From contig NZ_BCXH01000014.1 of the NCBI RefSeq assembly GCF_001895005.1, forward strand, positions 1 through 64,000: a DNA stretch of 64,000 nucleotides, written 5' to 3'. The notes beneath the pieces were generated by a model. It worked only from the letters and a program-made list of their open reading frames with translations, had not been told where the DNA came from and ran no database searches. Origin of the DNA: Rhodococcus yunnanensis NBRC 103083. Lineage in GTDB: Bacteria > Actinomycetota > Actinomycetes > Mycobacteriales > Mycobacteriaceae. Position numbers and translations under genes: made by a program. Every line of letters begins with the position of its first letter. Positions within the stretch are counted from its first letter, which is position 1. This document shows positions 7,916 through 16,361 of this stretch, piece by piece.

Positions 7916-9133
7916 TCAGTGGAGACGTTCCAATACCATTGCCATGCCCTGTCCGCCTCCGACGCACATGGTTTCGAGACCGAACCGTCCGCCGTGAGCG
8001 GTCAAGTTGTTCAGCAGTGTGGTGGTGATTCGAGCGCCGGTCGCCCCGAACGGGTGCCCGAGCGCGATCGCACCACCCGACACGTTCAGCTTGTCTTCGT
8101 CGATGTCGAGGGCTCGCGCCGAACCGAGAACCTGTACCGCGAACGCCTCGTTGATCTCGACCAGGTCGATGTCGTCGATCGTCAGGCCCGCCAGCGCCAG
8201 TGCGCGCTTGGACGCCTCGATCGGACCGAGTCCCATGATCTCCGGCGACAGGCCGGACACTCCGGTCGAGACGATCCGTGCGAGCGGAGTGAGCCCGAGC
8301 TGCTCGGCTTTGGTGTCGGACATGATGATCAAGGCTGCGGCGCCGTCGTTGAGCGGGCATGCGTTTCCCGCGGTCACAGTGCCGTCCGGACGGAAGACCG
8401 GCCTGAGCTTGGAGACGGCTTCGTACGTCGTACCCGCCCGCGGGCCGTCGTCAGTGGAGACGACTGTTCCGTCGTGGAGGGTGATGGGCGAGATCTCGCG
8501 GTCGAAGAATCCGGACGCGATAGCCTGCTCTGCGCGGTTCTGCGACCTGACACCCCACTGGTCTTGTTCTTCGCGTGAGATCCCGGTGATCTGCGCTACG
8601 TTCTCGGCGGTCTGCCCCATCGCGATGTAGGTGTCCGGGATACGTGAATCCAGGCGGGGGTCCGTCCAGAGCTCGCCTCCTTCCGCGAGCCGTGCGGTGC
8701 GGGCCTGCGCGTCGTCGTACAGAGGATTGTGGGTGTCCGGGAGCGAGTCGGAGTTTCCCTTGAAGTATCGAGACACGGTTTCCACACCGGCGGAAACGAA
8801 TACATCGCCTTCGCCGGCTTTGATGGCGTGCAGAGCCATCCGCGTGGTCTGCAACGACGACGAACAGTACCGGGTGACGGTGGTGCCGGGAACAGTGTCG
8901 AAGCCGAGCTGTATCGCGACGTTTCGGCCCATGTTCTGACCTTGCTCTCCGCCGGGCAACCCGCACCCCAACATCAAGTCGTCGATCTCGGTCGGATCGA
9001 GCGCAGGAATTTTGTCCAGCGCTGCACGGACCACTTGCGCGGTCAGATCGTCTGGTCGCATGGACACCAGTGAACCCTTGTTGGCGCGACCGATCGGTGA
9101 TCGAGCGAGCGAGACGATGACCGCTTCTGGCAT
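7916..9133 (-). CDS. Acetyl-CoA acyltransferase (thiolase)
   Basis: A 405-residue thiolase. The nucleophilic Cys is C90 (TRYCSSSLQT), the His is H360 in GHPFGATGAR, and the second Cys is C390 in CVGGGQG, so it should be catalytically complete. It would cleave a 3-oxoacyl-CoA with CoA. The start is ATG 9133; the frame is open further upstream, but family homology begins at PEAVIVSLARSP. It lies 58 bp after the CoA-transferase gene and 15 bp before an SDR. This is the only classical thiolase of the island; the one at 17296 lacks the Cys. Confidence 0.88.
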   Translation of the reverse strand: MPEAVIVSLARSPIGRANKGSLVSMRPDDLTAQVVRAALDKIPALDPTEIDDLMLGCGLPGGEQGQNMGRNVAIQLGFDTVPGTTVTRYCSSSLQTTRMALHAIKAGEGDVFVSAGVETVSRYFKGNSDSLPDTHNPLYDDAQARTARLAEGGELWTDPRLDSRIPDTYIAMGQTAENVAQITGISREEQDQWGVRSQNRAEQAIASGFFDREISPITLHDGTVVSTDDGPRAGTTYEAVSKLRPVFRPDGTVTAGNACPLNDGAAALIIMSDTKAEQLGLTPLARIVSTGVSGLSPEIMGLGPIEASKRALALAGLTIDDIDLVEINEAFAVQVLGSARALDIDEDKLNVSGGAIALGHPFGATGARITTTLLNNLTAHGGRFGLETMCVGGGQGMAMVLERLH

Positions 9134-9191
9134 GAAAACTCCTTCGATGGTGCACTGTTCGGTGGTCGAGAAGACGAATGGCGGGCGACGC

Positions 9192-10427
9192 TCACGCGTG
9201 TTCGGTGATGCGGGGTCCGAACGCTCCGGCTGTTTCCATGGCCTCGATGCGGTCGTCGGTGTACCCGGCTTCTCGAAGAATGTCGCGGCGGTGCTCTCCC
9301 AGTAGCGGCGCACGGTGCGGCGCCGGTCCAGGAGTTGCCGTGAACTTCATGGGTGTCCCTGCCACGCTCAGTGGTTCGGGGACACCGGGGTGCTCGAGTT
9401 CGACGATCATGTTTCTGGCCGCGATGTGTTCGTCGTCGAACAATGCAGCCGCGTCGTTGACGGGGCCCACGGAGATGTGGCCGCCGAGTATCTCCAGCAC
9501 CTCGGCATTGGTGTGCAGACGAGTCCAGCGTGACAACAGTTCTCGGACTTCGTCGGCATGGCGGACGCGATCTGCATTGGTCGCGAATCGTCGATCATGA
9601 CCCAGCTCCGGCCGAGAGATCAGTTCGCACAGAAGAACCCAGTGGTGATCACGCGGTGCGGCTATGGTCACGTATCCATTGGCAGTGGGAAACATGTCGA
9701 ACGGTGACAGCTGGGGATTTCCGTTGCCCTGAGGTCCGGGAATGCTACCGGTGTACGAGTGTTGGTAGATCACGCGCTCACACAGGGACACTATCGAGTC
9801 GTACATCGATACGTCGACGAACTGTCCGACGCCGGTGCGCTCGGCGTGGCGCAGCGCTGCGATCACCGCGACCGATGCGAACATACCTGGAACGATGTCG
9901 CCGACCCCTGGCCCGACCTTGGTGGGATGCGCCTCGTCCGGCCCTGTTATCGCCATGATCCCGCCCATGGCCTGGGCGACAACGTCATAGGACGGCCATG
10001 AGGAGTACGGGCTCTCACCGGTCCGAGGGTCACCGAATCCGCGCACGGCCGCATAGACCAGCCGCGGGTTGCGCGCGGACAGGGCTTCATAGGACAGGCC
10101 GAGCCGTTCCATCACTCCGACGCGAAAGTTCTCGACGACGATGTCGGCATTGTCGGCCAATGCCTGGAACACCTCGCGCCCCTGCTCGGTCTTGAGATCG
10201 AGGGCGACGCTTCGCTTGTTCCTGTTGATGCTCTGGAAGTACCCGCCGAACGCGAGTTGTCGGTCTTCGGGGTGGTACGGCCCCTGCTGGCGCACACTGT
10301 CGCCGTCGGGCGGCTCGATCTTGACGACGTCCGCACCCATGTCGCCGAGGAGCATCGTGCAGTACGGTCCCGAGAGCTGTGTCGTGAGATCGACGACGCG
10401 TACTCCTGCCAGCGGTCCGGCGGTCAT
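9192..10427 (-). CDS. Class III CoA-transferase (CaiB/BaiF family)
   Basis: A 411-residue family III CoA-transferase, close to the usual 400. It opens with GPLAGVRVVDLTTQLSGPY and continues GDMGADVVKIEPPDGD, both hallmark motifs. The catalytic Asp is expected in VGPGVGDIVPG. Family members move CoA between carboxylic acids, for example succinyl-CoA to carnitine, formate, mesaconate or benzylsuccinate; the acceptor here is unknown. The ATG overlaps the MaoC stop by four bases. It may activate the substrate, in parallel with the CoA ligase at 13499. Confidence 0.88.
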   Translation of the reverse strand: MTAGPLAGVRVVDLTTQLSGPYCTMLLGDMGADVVKIEPPDGDSVRQQGPYHPEDRQLAFGGYFQSINRNKRSVALDLKTEQGREVFQALADNADIVVENFRVGVMERLGLSYEALSARNPRLVYAAVRGFGDPRTGESPYSSWPSYDVVAQAMGGIMAITGPDEAHPTKVGPGVGDIVPGMFASVAVIAALRHAERTGVGQFVDVSMYDSIVSLCERVIYQHSYTGSIPGPQGNGNPQLSPFDMFPTANGYVTIAAPRDHHWVLLCELISRPELGHDRRFATNADRVRHADEVRELLSRWTRLHTNAEVLEILGGHISVGPVNDAAALFDDEHIAARNMIVELEHPGVPEPLSVAGTPMKFTATPGPAPHRAPLLGEHRRDILREAGYTDDRIEAMETAGAFGPRITEHA

Positions 10428-10897
10428 GTCGAGGCCGCGTGGTCACGTCGGCTGATCACGACGGTTCGCTCGCCTTCGAAGACGATCTGATCTCGCTGGT
10501 TGACGCCGTAGTGCCGAAATCGGACGATCCCGGCGTCGACCCGGCTCGGGAGTGGTTCCGTTCCGATCACTTCGGTGAAGGCGTGCAGGGTGTCGCCGTG
10601 AAATACCGGCGACGAGAATCGAATCTTGTCCAGACCCTTTTCCTCCACTGCGTGTTCGGCCGTGTCCTGTGACGCCAAGCCGATCACGATGGAGGCGGTG
10701 ATTCCTCCGAATACGATGCGTTGCCCGAAATCCGTTTCTTTCATCGACAACTCGTTGAAGTGGCCCTGCGCAGTGTTCATCGCCATCAACGTGATCAGGA
10801 CGTTGTCCATTTCCGTCACGGTGCGGCCTCGCGCATGTTGGAACAGTGAACCCACTTCGAAGTCCTCGAAGTAGTTGTCGCTCGCGGTGATACTCAT
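10424..10897 (-). CDS. MaoC-like hydratase, possibly an itaconyl/mesaconyl-CoA type
   Basis: A 157-residue hot-dog fold protein. The pattern EDFEVGSLFQHARGRTVTE, then MNTAQGHFN and VFGGITASIVIGLASQ, is typical of MaoC hydratases related to mesaconyl- and itaconyl-CoA hydratases. The catalytic Asp/His pair lies around the QGHFN segment. It overlaps the acyl-CoA dehydrogenase stop by four bases and the CoA-transferase start likewise. MaoC next to an acyl-CoA dehydrogenase, with a CitE-type lyase elsewhere in the regulon, resembles the Rv2498c-Rv2500c set of M. tuberculosis (known for citramalyl-CoA chemistry). Substrate is inference. Confidence 0.8.
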   Translation of the reverse strand: MSITASDNYFEDFEVGSLFQHARGRTVTEMDNVLITLMAMNTAQGHFNELSMKETDFGQRIVFGGITASIVIGLASQDTAEHAVEEKGLDKIRFSSPVFHGDTLHAFTEVIGTEPLPSRVDAGIVRFRHYGVNQRDQIVFEGERTVVISRRDHAAST

Positions 10898-12087
10898 GCG
10901 GGTCCTCGTCCCAGAATCGCGTCGGAGATGATGCGAAGTTGAATCTCCGAAGTTCCTTCGAAGATCTTCGTCAGACGTGCGTCGCGCCAATGGCGTTCGA
11001 CGGCGAAATCGTTGGTGTAGCCGGCACCGCCGTGTATCTGAAGGCCGGTGCTGGTGACTTTCTCGGCCATTTCGCTGGCGAACAATTTCACCATCGACGC
11101 CGGGGTGCTGCATGGGCGATCGTTGTCGATGTCGTCGGCAACCTGGTACATCAGTGAACGTGCAGCCTCGATCTGCGTGGCCATTTCCGCGATCTTGAAG
11201 CGAATTGCCTGGAAATCGCCTATGGCAGAGCCGAATTGACGCCTCTGGGCGACGTACGCGACCGAGTCCTCCAATGCGGCGCGAGCCAGGCCGATCGAAC
11301 GGGCTGCGGTGTGAACCCGCGCGATCTCCAGATGTTCGAGCGCCGCGTAGAACCCGCGACCTTCCTCGCCCAGCAGTGCGTCGGCAGGGAGGCGGAAATC
11401 GTCGAAGAAGAGATCCCAAGTCTTCCAGCCGTGGTATCCGATCTTGCGGATGGGCGTCGCGCGAATCCCGTCGGGAAAGGTTCCGCGAGGCTTCTCTATG
11501 AGAAATGCGCTGATCCCTCGGTGCCTCCTGTCGGGATCGACGATGGGGTCGGTACGGGCGAAAAGGGTGATGTAATCGGCGCCGTCGGCGAACGTGCACC
11601 ACATCTTGGAGCCGTTGATCACCCACTCGTCGCCGTCCCTGCGCGCCGCGCATCGCAAGTTGGCCACGTCCGAGCCCGCCTCGCCTTCGGAGAGTGCGAA
11701 CGCGCCCAGAAAGTCACCCGATGCAGCACGCGGAAGGAAGCGACTCTTCTGTTCTTCGCTGAATCCCGACGACGCCAATCCGTTTCCTCGCGCAATGATG
11801 CTGGCCACGCTCATCCAGCCACGAGCGAGTTCCTCGGTGATGAGGCAGTATTCCACCGCGCCGAGTCCCAATCCGCCGAGTTCCTCCGGAATAAGGATTC
11901 CGAAGAAGCCCATCTCGGACATTTTGTGCCGCAGCGAATCCGGCATGACCCCTTTCTCCGGATCGAGTTCGTTCGCCAGGGGGAGAACCTCCTTGGCGGT
12001 GAACTCGCGCGCAAGCGCGCGCAACTGAACCCGATCTTCGGTCATGTACCACGGGTCGCCTATTCGACGATCGAGGGTGCTGGTCAC
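10894..12087 (-). CDS. Acyl-CoA dehydrogenase
   Basis: A 397-residue FAD enzyme of the acyl-CoA dehydrogenase family. FALSEGEAGSD is the flavin/substrate loop, RRQFG the central motif, and FEGTSEIQ near the C-terminus carries the Glu position used as base in medium-chain enzymes. The start is GTG 12087, preceded by GAGGAG with a 7-bp gap; it overlaps the previous stop (GTGA). It should introduce the alpha,beta double bond into the acyl-CoA, passing electrons to ETF. Its place between two MaoC hydratases fits a dehydrogenation-hydration pair. Confidence 0.88.
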   Translation of the reverse strand: MTSTLDRRIGDPWYMTEDRVQLRALAREFTAKEVLPLANELDPEKGVMPDSLRHKMSEMGFFGILIPEELGGLGLGAVEYCLITEELARGWMSVASIIARGNGLASSGFSEEQKSRFLPRAASGDFLGAFALSEGEAGSDVANLRCAARRDGDEWVINGSKMWCTFADGADYITLFARTDPIVDPDRRHRGISAFLIEKPRGTFPDGIRATPIRKIGYHGWKTWDLFFDDFRLPADALLGEEGRGFYAALEHLEIARVHTAARSIGLARAALEDSVAYVAQRRQFGSAIGDFQAIRFKIAEMATQIEAARSLMYQVADDIDNDRPCSTPASMVKLFASEMAEKVTSTGLQIHGGAGYTNDFAVERHWRDARLTKIFEGTSEIQLRIISDAILGRGPA

Positions 12088-12584
12088 GATTGTGCTCCTC
12101 TCGAATTGACCAAATTGGTACGCAGGAAATCGATGACTACGTTGTCGTGCTGGTCGCGGCCCTCGGTGTGCCATGTGACGATGCCCTGTTTCGGGTTCTT
12201 GGCCGATCGGCGAGCGGACTCGACCGTGCTGCGGGCGGTGACGGTGTCGCCGTACTGCAGTTGGGAGTGGAACGTGAGGTCGTCCACTCCGAGAAAGGCA
12301 ACACCGGTTTCGCTCAGGTCTTCGACGGAGAGCCCGAACACGGTGAGAAAGACGAGCATCGGATTGACGAGGCCGCTCGGGTGTCCGTTCTCGGCCGCGT
12401 GCACAGAATTGAAGTACGCGGGGTTGTAGTGGGATGTAAGCGTCGAGAACGTGATGTTGTCGGCTTCGGTGAGCGTTCGTCCCCAGTGATGGCTGAATGT
12501 GCGGCCGGGCTCGAAGTCTTCGAAGTACTTGCCTTTGGGCCACAGGACTGCTCGAGACCGTAGGTCTGCGACTGTCGTCGACAC
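12084..12584 (-). CDS. MaoC-like dehydratase/hydratase, first gene of the operon
   Basis: A 166-residue hot-dog protein. KYFEDFEPGRTFSHHWGRTLTEADN is the family opening, with SHYNPAYFN holding the catalytic region and VNPMLVFLTVFGLSV following. It starts at GTG 12584, behind GAGAGGA; the longer reading frame upstream runs through an 18-bp tandem repeat (12596-12631) and is not favoured. Different in sequence from the MaoC at 10424, so each probably serves a different intermediate. It heads the seven-gene leftward operon, whose control region (12585-12744) contains an IclR-type site. Confidence 0.8.
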   Translation of the reverse strand: MSTTVADLRSRAVLWPKGKYFEDFEPGRTFSHHWGRTLTEADNITFSTLTSHYNPAYFNSVHAAENGHPSGLVNPMLVFLTVFGLSVEDLSETGVAFLGVDDLTFHSQLQYGDTVTARSTVESARRSAKNPKQGIVTWHTEGRDQHDNVVIDFLRTNLVNSRGAQS

Positions 12585-12595
12585 GGGATTCCTCT

Positions 12596-12631
12596 CTGGG
12601 TGGGATTGAAGCGCTGGGTGGGATTGGACCG
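12596..12631. repeat. 18-bp tandem duplication in the operon leader
   Basis: CTGGGTGGGATTGAAGCG is followed directly by CTGGGTGGGATTGGACCG (16 of 18 identical). It lies just upstream of the MaoC start, within the 5' leader of the leftward operon. Confidence 0.6.
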
Positions 12632-12647
12632 CTGCGGGCGACGTTGG

Positions 12648-12668
12648 TTGTTCCATTCTGCGGAACGC
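12648..12668. promoter_or_regulatory. Putative IclR-type operator, site 2
   Basis: TTGTTCC-ATTCTGC-GGAACGC lies in the divergent region between the leftward MaoC-to-SDR operon and the rightward hexapeptide gene, so one site could control both. Confidence 0.55.
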
Positions 12669-12744
12669 CGTGCCATATTTGAATCATGGTCCACGTCACA
12701 GAGAATTGTCAATATCGGAATACGCGATCGAAAAGGACGGACGA

Positions 12745-13281
12745 ATGAACATGCGGGTGACTGCTGCGACCGTGGTTCTCGGTGGAGAAGCGCCGTCGGT
12801 GTCGGACTCCGCCTGGGTAGCGCCGGGTTCGGTGCTGTGTGGCGATGTATCGGTCGGCGCGTCGTCGAGCGTGTGGTATCAGGCGGTGCTACGTGCAGAC
12901 TGCGCGGCAATTTCCATCGGTGCGCGTTCGAGCGTGCAGGACGGGTGCGTCCTGCACGCCGGCTTCGATCGACCGATTCGCATCGGTGACGATGTGACGG
13001 TCGGCCATCGAGCGGTGATTCACGGGGCCGTGATCGAGGATCGGGTGTTGATCGGGATGGGTTCGATCGTGCTGAACGGCGTGCATGTCGGGTCCGACAG
13101 CATCGTCGCGGCGGGATCGCTGCTGGTGGAAGGGTTCGAGGTTCCTCGGCGATCGCTGGTGATGGGGAGCCCTGCCCGGGTTGTGCGTGATCTGACGGAT
13201 ACGGAGGTGGCGAGGATCGAGTCCGATGCACGTGTGTACATCGATCTTGCCGAGCTTCATCGAAACGCCGAGTCCCGGTGA
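12745..13281 (+). CDS. Left-handed beta-helix hexapeptide protein (PaaY / gamma-carbonic anhydrase-like)
   Basis: A 178-residue hexapeptide-repeat protein with about seven turns (VAPGSVLCGDVSVG, GDDVTVGHRAVIHGAVIEDRVLIGMGS). The three metal His of gamma-carbonic anhydrases appear as VLHAG and GHRAVIHG, so a metal site is likely. The relative PaaY in phenylacetate clusters is a thioesterase that rescues CoA from dead-end thioesters. Within this CoA-based island a similar housekeeping role is my preferred inference over CO2 hydration. The start is ATG 12745 behind AAAGGA. It is divergent from the seven-gene operon. Confidence 0.75.
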   Translation: MNMRVTAATVVLGGEAPSVSDSAWVAPGSVLCGDVSVGASSSVWYQAVLRADCAAISIGARSSVQDGCVLHAGFDRPIRIGDDVTVGHRAVIHGAVIEDRVLIGMGSIVLNGVHVGSDSIVAAGSLLVEGFEVPRRSLVMGSPARVVRDLTDTEVARIESDARVYIDLAELHRNAESR

Positions 13282-13343
13282 GGCCGCGCTTCTGCCGCGC
13301 GGATGTTGCGGTGCAGGACGCTTCGCCCTAAAATTCGGCACGG

Positions 13344-13362
13344 CATACCGTAATATGGAACA
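13344..13362. promoter_or_regulatory. Putative IclR-type operator, site 3
   Basis: CATACC-GTAATAT-GGAACA, with the 7-bp spacing of the other sites, about 135 bp upstream of the CoA ligase ATG. The rest of 13282-13498 contains no gene. Confidence 0.5.
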
Positions 13363-13498
13363 CTTCGCTGCCGGGCGGTGTGCCGAATCACTTCACCAGT
13401 TTCACCCGGGCATCGCACGTATCGCACAACGATCGACGATCATCGTCGATGACGCCCTGCGACGGTCCGGTCGACGGTTCGACCGATAGGAGCACTGA

Positions 13499-15127
13499 AT
13501 GTCCGCACTTTCCATGCCCGAGAATCTGTTCGAGCTGACGCAGCGCGTTGCCTCCACGGATCCGGAGCGTTCAGCGCTTCGACTGGCGGTTCCGGGCGCC
13601 GCTGCTGTGTCGTACGGCGAACTCGTCCGTCGCGCCGAGAGTGCGGCCGACGGGCTTCGCGCGTTGGGTCTGCAGGCCGGCGACACCGTGGCGTTGTGGT
13701 TGCCCAATGGAATCGAGTTCGTGGAGCTCACCCTTGCGGCCGCACGCGTCGGAGTGGTGCTGATGCCTCTGAACACCCGCTACGGAGTCAGCGAGATCTC
13801 GCATCTCCTCCGAGTGAGTGACGCCAAGGCCGTGGTTCTCACGCCCGATTTCCTGAAGATCGATTTCATCGAACGATTGCGGCAGGTGCTCGACCAGTGG
13901 GCAACCAACGGCGACACCTCGACCCTGCGCTCGGTGGTACTGATCGACAACCGCCGCGGATCGATCGATGAACTCGACGAGATCGTCGTGCACGATTACG
14001 AGTCGCTGCTGTCGAACGCACCGCGAGTGCTTCACCCCGAGCGGCCGTTGCCGACCGACATCGGGAACGCCTTCGGTACTTCTGGGACGACGTCGTTGCC
14101 GAAACTGGCGCTGCACGACCATGCCGCGACCGTCTCGCACTCGCAGGCTGCTGCGCACTCGGCAGGCATCGGCGAAGGAGATCGTGTCCTGTGTGGTCTA
14201 CCGTTCTGCGGCACGTTCGGTTTCATCACGTTGACGGCTGCTCTCGCGGGTGGTGCGACGGCACTCGTCATGCCGTCGTACAGAGGTGACGATGCACGAG
14301 ATGCCGCACGAGAGTGGGGTGCCACCTTCGTGTCCGGTACCGTGCCGATGCTGGAGGCGCTCTTCGATGCAGCGAGTTCCGACGGCGGCGGACTCGATTC
14401 GGTGCAACGAGGCGTGGTCGCAGGAGCGACGGTGCAGCCTCTGGTGGAGCGAGCGGAAACGGAGTTCGGCGTCACGATCGTCAACGTCTACGGATCGTCG
14501 GAAGTCTTCGCTTTCGCGGCGTCGAGTGATCGATTCGGTGACGCCGCCGCGCGATCGGGCGCGGGTGGACGGCTGGTGCATCCCGATGCTCGGGTGCGCA
14601 CCGTCGACCCGATCAGTGGTGAGGTCCTACCGGACGGCACACGTGGCGAACTTCAATTTGCCGGGCCGACCATCACTCCCGGGTATCTCAACAACGAGAA
14701 AGCGACGCTGGGTGCTGTGACCGAAGACGGTTGGTACAGATCCGGCGATCGAGGAACAGCGTTCGACTCCACTTCGTTCGAATTCGAGGTGCGGCTGGCG
14801 GATACGCTCAGGCTCTCGGGCTTCCTCGTCAATCCCACCGAGATCGAGGATCTACTCGGCTCGCATCCGTCTGTCGTCGAGGCGGCGGTCGTCGGAATTC
14901 CTGTCCGCGAGGCCTCGGACGAACACCGAGCTGTGGCGTTCGTGATCACCACACCGTCGTCGGCGGCCGATGAACAGACGTTGAAGGAGTTCTGCAAGGC
15001 CAGCCTCGCGAACTACAAGGTGCCGCAGCGCATCGTCTTCGTCGAGAGTTTTCCTACGACACCCAGTCCCAACGGCGAGAAGATCCAGAAGAACAGGCTC
15101 CGCGAGACTGCGGCAGCGACCGCCTGA
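13499..15127 (+). CDS. AMP-dependent acyl/aryl-CoA ligase
   Basis: A 542-residue adenylate-forming ligase. The phosphate loop is FGTSGTTSLPKLALHDH, with Ser-Leu in place of the usual Gly-x and no Gly after the Lys. The adenine motif is VNVYGSSEV and the hinge Asp is in GWYRSGDRG. The C-terminal Lys is expected in NGEKIQKNRL. It makes an acyl-CoA from a free acid, ATP and CoA. It has its own IclR-type site and a clear AGGAG before ATG 13499. It is a candidate for the entry step of the pathway, alternative to the CoA-transferase at 9192. Confidence 0.85.
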   Translation: MSALSMPENLFELTQRVASTDPERSALRLAVPGAAAVSYGELVRRAESAADGLRALGLQAGDTVALWLPNGIEFVELTLAAARVGVVLMPLNTRYGVSEISHLLRVSDAKAVVLTPDFLKIDFIERLRQVLDQWATNGDTSTLRSVVLIDNRRGSIDELDEIVVHDYESLLSNAPRVLHPERPLPTDIGNAFGTSGTTSLPKLALHDHAATVSHSQAAAHSAGIGEGDRVLCGLPFCGTFGFITLTAALAGGATALVMPSYRGDDARDAAREWGATFVSGTVPMLEALFDAASSDGGGLDSVQRGVVAGATVQPLVERAETEFGVTIVNVYGSSEVFAFAASSDRFGDAAARSGAGGRLVHPDARVRTVDPISGEVLPDGTRGELQFAGPTITPGYLNNEKATLGAVTEDGWYRSGDRGTAFDSTSFEFEVRLADTLRLSGFLVNPTEIEDLLGSHPSVVEAAVVGIPVREASDEHRAVAFVITTPSSAADEQTLKEFCKASLANYKVPQRIVFVESFPTTPSPNGEKIQKNRLRETAAATA

Positions 15128-15132
15128 CATCC

Positions 15133-15170
15133 ATCGAGCCGGGCTTACCGTCAGGTAGGCCCGGCTCGAT
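15133..15170. terminator. Bidirectional terminator hairpin
   Basis: ATCGAGCCGGGCTTACC pairs with GGTAGGCCCGGCTCGAT (17 bp, one G-A mismatch) around a GTCA loop. It sits exactly between the convergent CoA ligase and CitE-like genes. Confidence 0.85.
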
Positions 15171-15175
15171 CGTGC

Positions 15176-16129
15176 TCACCCGACGGGTCGTGTGAACGAG
15201 GTAGTGCGATTCATCGACAGTCGACGCCCGCGCTCGGCCATGGACAGCGCGATCTTGGCACTCGCTTCATCGATCATCTCGTCTCCGAGCATCACTGCTC
15301 CGAGGCCACCGCCTGCGTCGGACGTGTAGTACGCGTAGGCCTCGAGGATCAACTCTGCCTTGTCGTACGCTTCCTGCGGCGGTGAGAAGACCTCGTTGGC
15401 GGTGGCGATCTGCCCTGGGTGCAGCACCCATTTTCCGTCGAACCCGTAGGCGGCCGCGCGGTGAGAGTACGTGCGATACCCATCGATGTCGTAGATCTTC
15501 GCGAACGGGCCGTCGATTGCCTGCAGCCCGTGTTTACGCGCCGCTACCGCGATAGCCATGAAGACGTGGTCGAAAGGGTTGTGGCCGTTGTCGAATGCTT
15601 CGCCGATCGTCAGTTGCGGCATGTGCATCGCGGCGCTGAAGTCGCCCGGTCCGAAGATGATCGTCTCCAGACGTGGCGTCGATGTCGCGATTGCTTCGAT
15701 ATCGCTCAGCCCGCCCGGTCCCTCGATCTGAGCCTCGATTCCGATGGTGCCGACCGGCAGATCCAGGGACAATTCGAGCTGGTTCAACAGCGTGTTGAGC
15801 CAATGGATGTGCGCGATCTTCTCCACCTTGGGGAGCATGATGCAATCGAGGTGCGCGCCGGCGCCCACGACGATATCGATGACGTCGTCGTAAGCCCAGC
15901 GGGTATCGGCGTCGTTGATTCGAACCACCTTGGTCTTGCCCGTCCAGTCGCCGTCCCGCAGTGCAGCGACGATGTTCCCGCGCGCACCGGGCTTCGCGCT
16001 GGGCGCGACCGAGTCTTCCAGGTCCAGGAATATCTGATCGGCGTCGAGGGTCTGTGCCTTCTTGATCATCTTCTCGCTGCTGCCGGGAACTGCCAGGCAG
16101 GAACGACGTTTGCGGTACGGGCGTGGCAT
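15176..16129 (-). CDS. HpcH/HpaI-family CoA ester lyase (CitE-like)
   Basis: A 317-residue TIM-barrel lyase. RRSCLAVPGSSEKMIKKA, DQIFLDLEDSVAP, MLPKVE, GIEAQIEGPGGL (metal Glu) and IFGPGDFSAAM (metal Asp) are the motifs of malyl-, methylmalyl- and citramalyl-CoA lyases. The family splits 3-hydroxy-3-carboxyacyl-type CoA thioesters into acetyl-CoA or propionyl-CoA plus an oxo acid. Its length and YYTSDAGGGLGAV tail are close to beta-methylmalyl/citramalyl-CoA lyase types. A TGTTCC-N7-GGCATG site 60 bp upstream places it in the IclR regulon. The exact substrate is unknown. Confidence 0.85.
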   Translation of the reverse strand: MPRPYRKRRSCLAVPGSSEKMIKKAQTLDADQIFLDLEDSVAPSAKPGARGNIVAALRDGDWTGKTKVVRINDADTRWAYDDVIDIVVGAGAHLDCIMLPKVEKIAHIHWLNTLLNQLELSLDLPVGTIGIEAQIEGPGGLSDIEAIATSTPRLETIIFGPGDFSAAMHMPQLTIGEAFDNGHNPFDHVFMAIAVAARKHGLQAIDGPFAKIYDIDGYRTYSHRAAAYGFDGKWVLHPGQIATANEVFSPPQEAYDKAELILEAYAYYTSDAGGGLGAVMLGDEMIDEASAKIALSMAERGRRLSMNRTTSFTRPVG

Positions 16130-16190
16130 AGGTTTCTCTTTCGTTCGGGTAGGACGACTCGGGATCCGGTTGAGGCGTCAAGATCCACTA

Positions 16191-16209
16191 TGTTCCATTA
16201 TGCGGCATG
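16191..16209. promoter_or_regulatory. Putative IclR-type operator, site 4
   Basis: TGTTCC-ATTATGC-GGCATG upstream of the CitE-like gene. A further half-site, TGCGGCACAA, follows at 16221-16230. This divergent region (16130-16361) serves both the lyase and the IclR gene. Confidence 0.6.
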
Positions 16210-16333
16210 ATTAGTCTCTATGCGGCACAAATGAGGTTGCATGACGCTACCTGTAGCTGTCAATGCCTCACCTGAGGTGCCGGGGCCGGAAGGGTTGGGC
16301 AGGCGCCGACTGACCCGAAGGAAACTCGGAGCG

Positions 16334-16354
16334 TTGTGCCGTTATGTGGTACAA
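16334..16354. promoter_or_regulatory. Putative IclR-type operator, site 5 (autoregulatory)
   Basis: TTGTGCC-GTTATGT-GGTACAA: seven-base arms with one mismatch, ending 7 bp before the IclR ATG. This is the most symmetric of the six sites and fits autorepression. Confidence 0.65.
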
Positions 16355-16361
16355 AATTCTC

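Noticed and set aside
6587..8578. A 663-codon plus-strand frame over the two SDR genes and the thiolase
   Set aside because: It is antisense to three intact family enzymes; high GC makes such long shadow frames common here.
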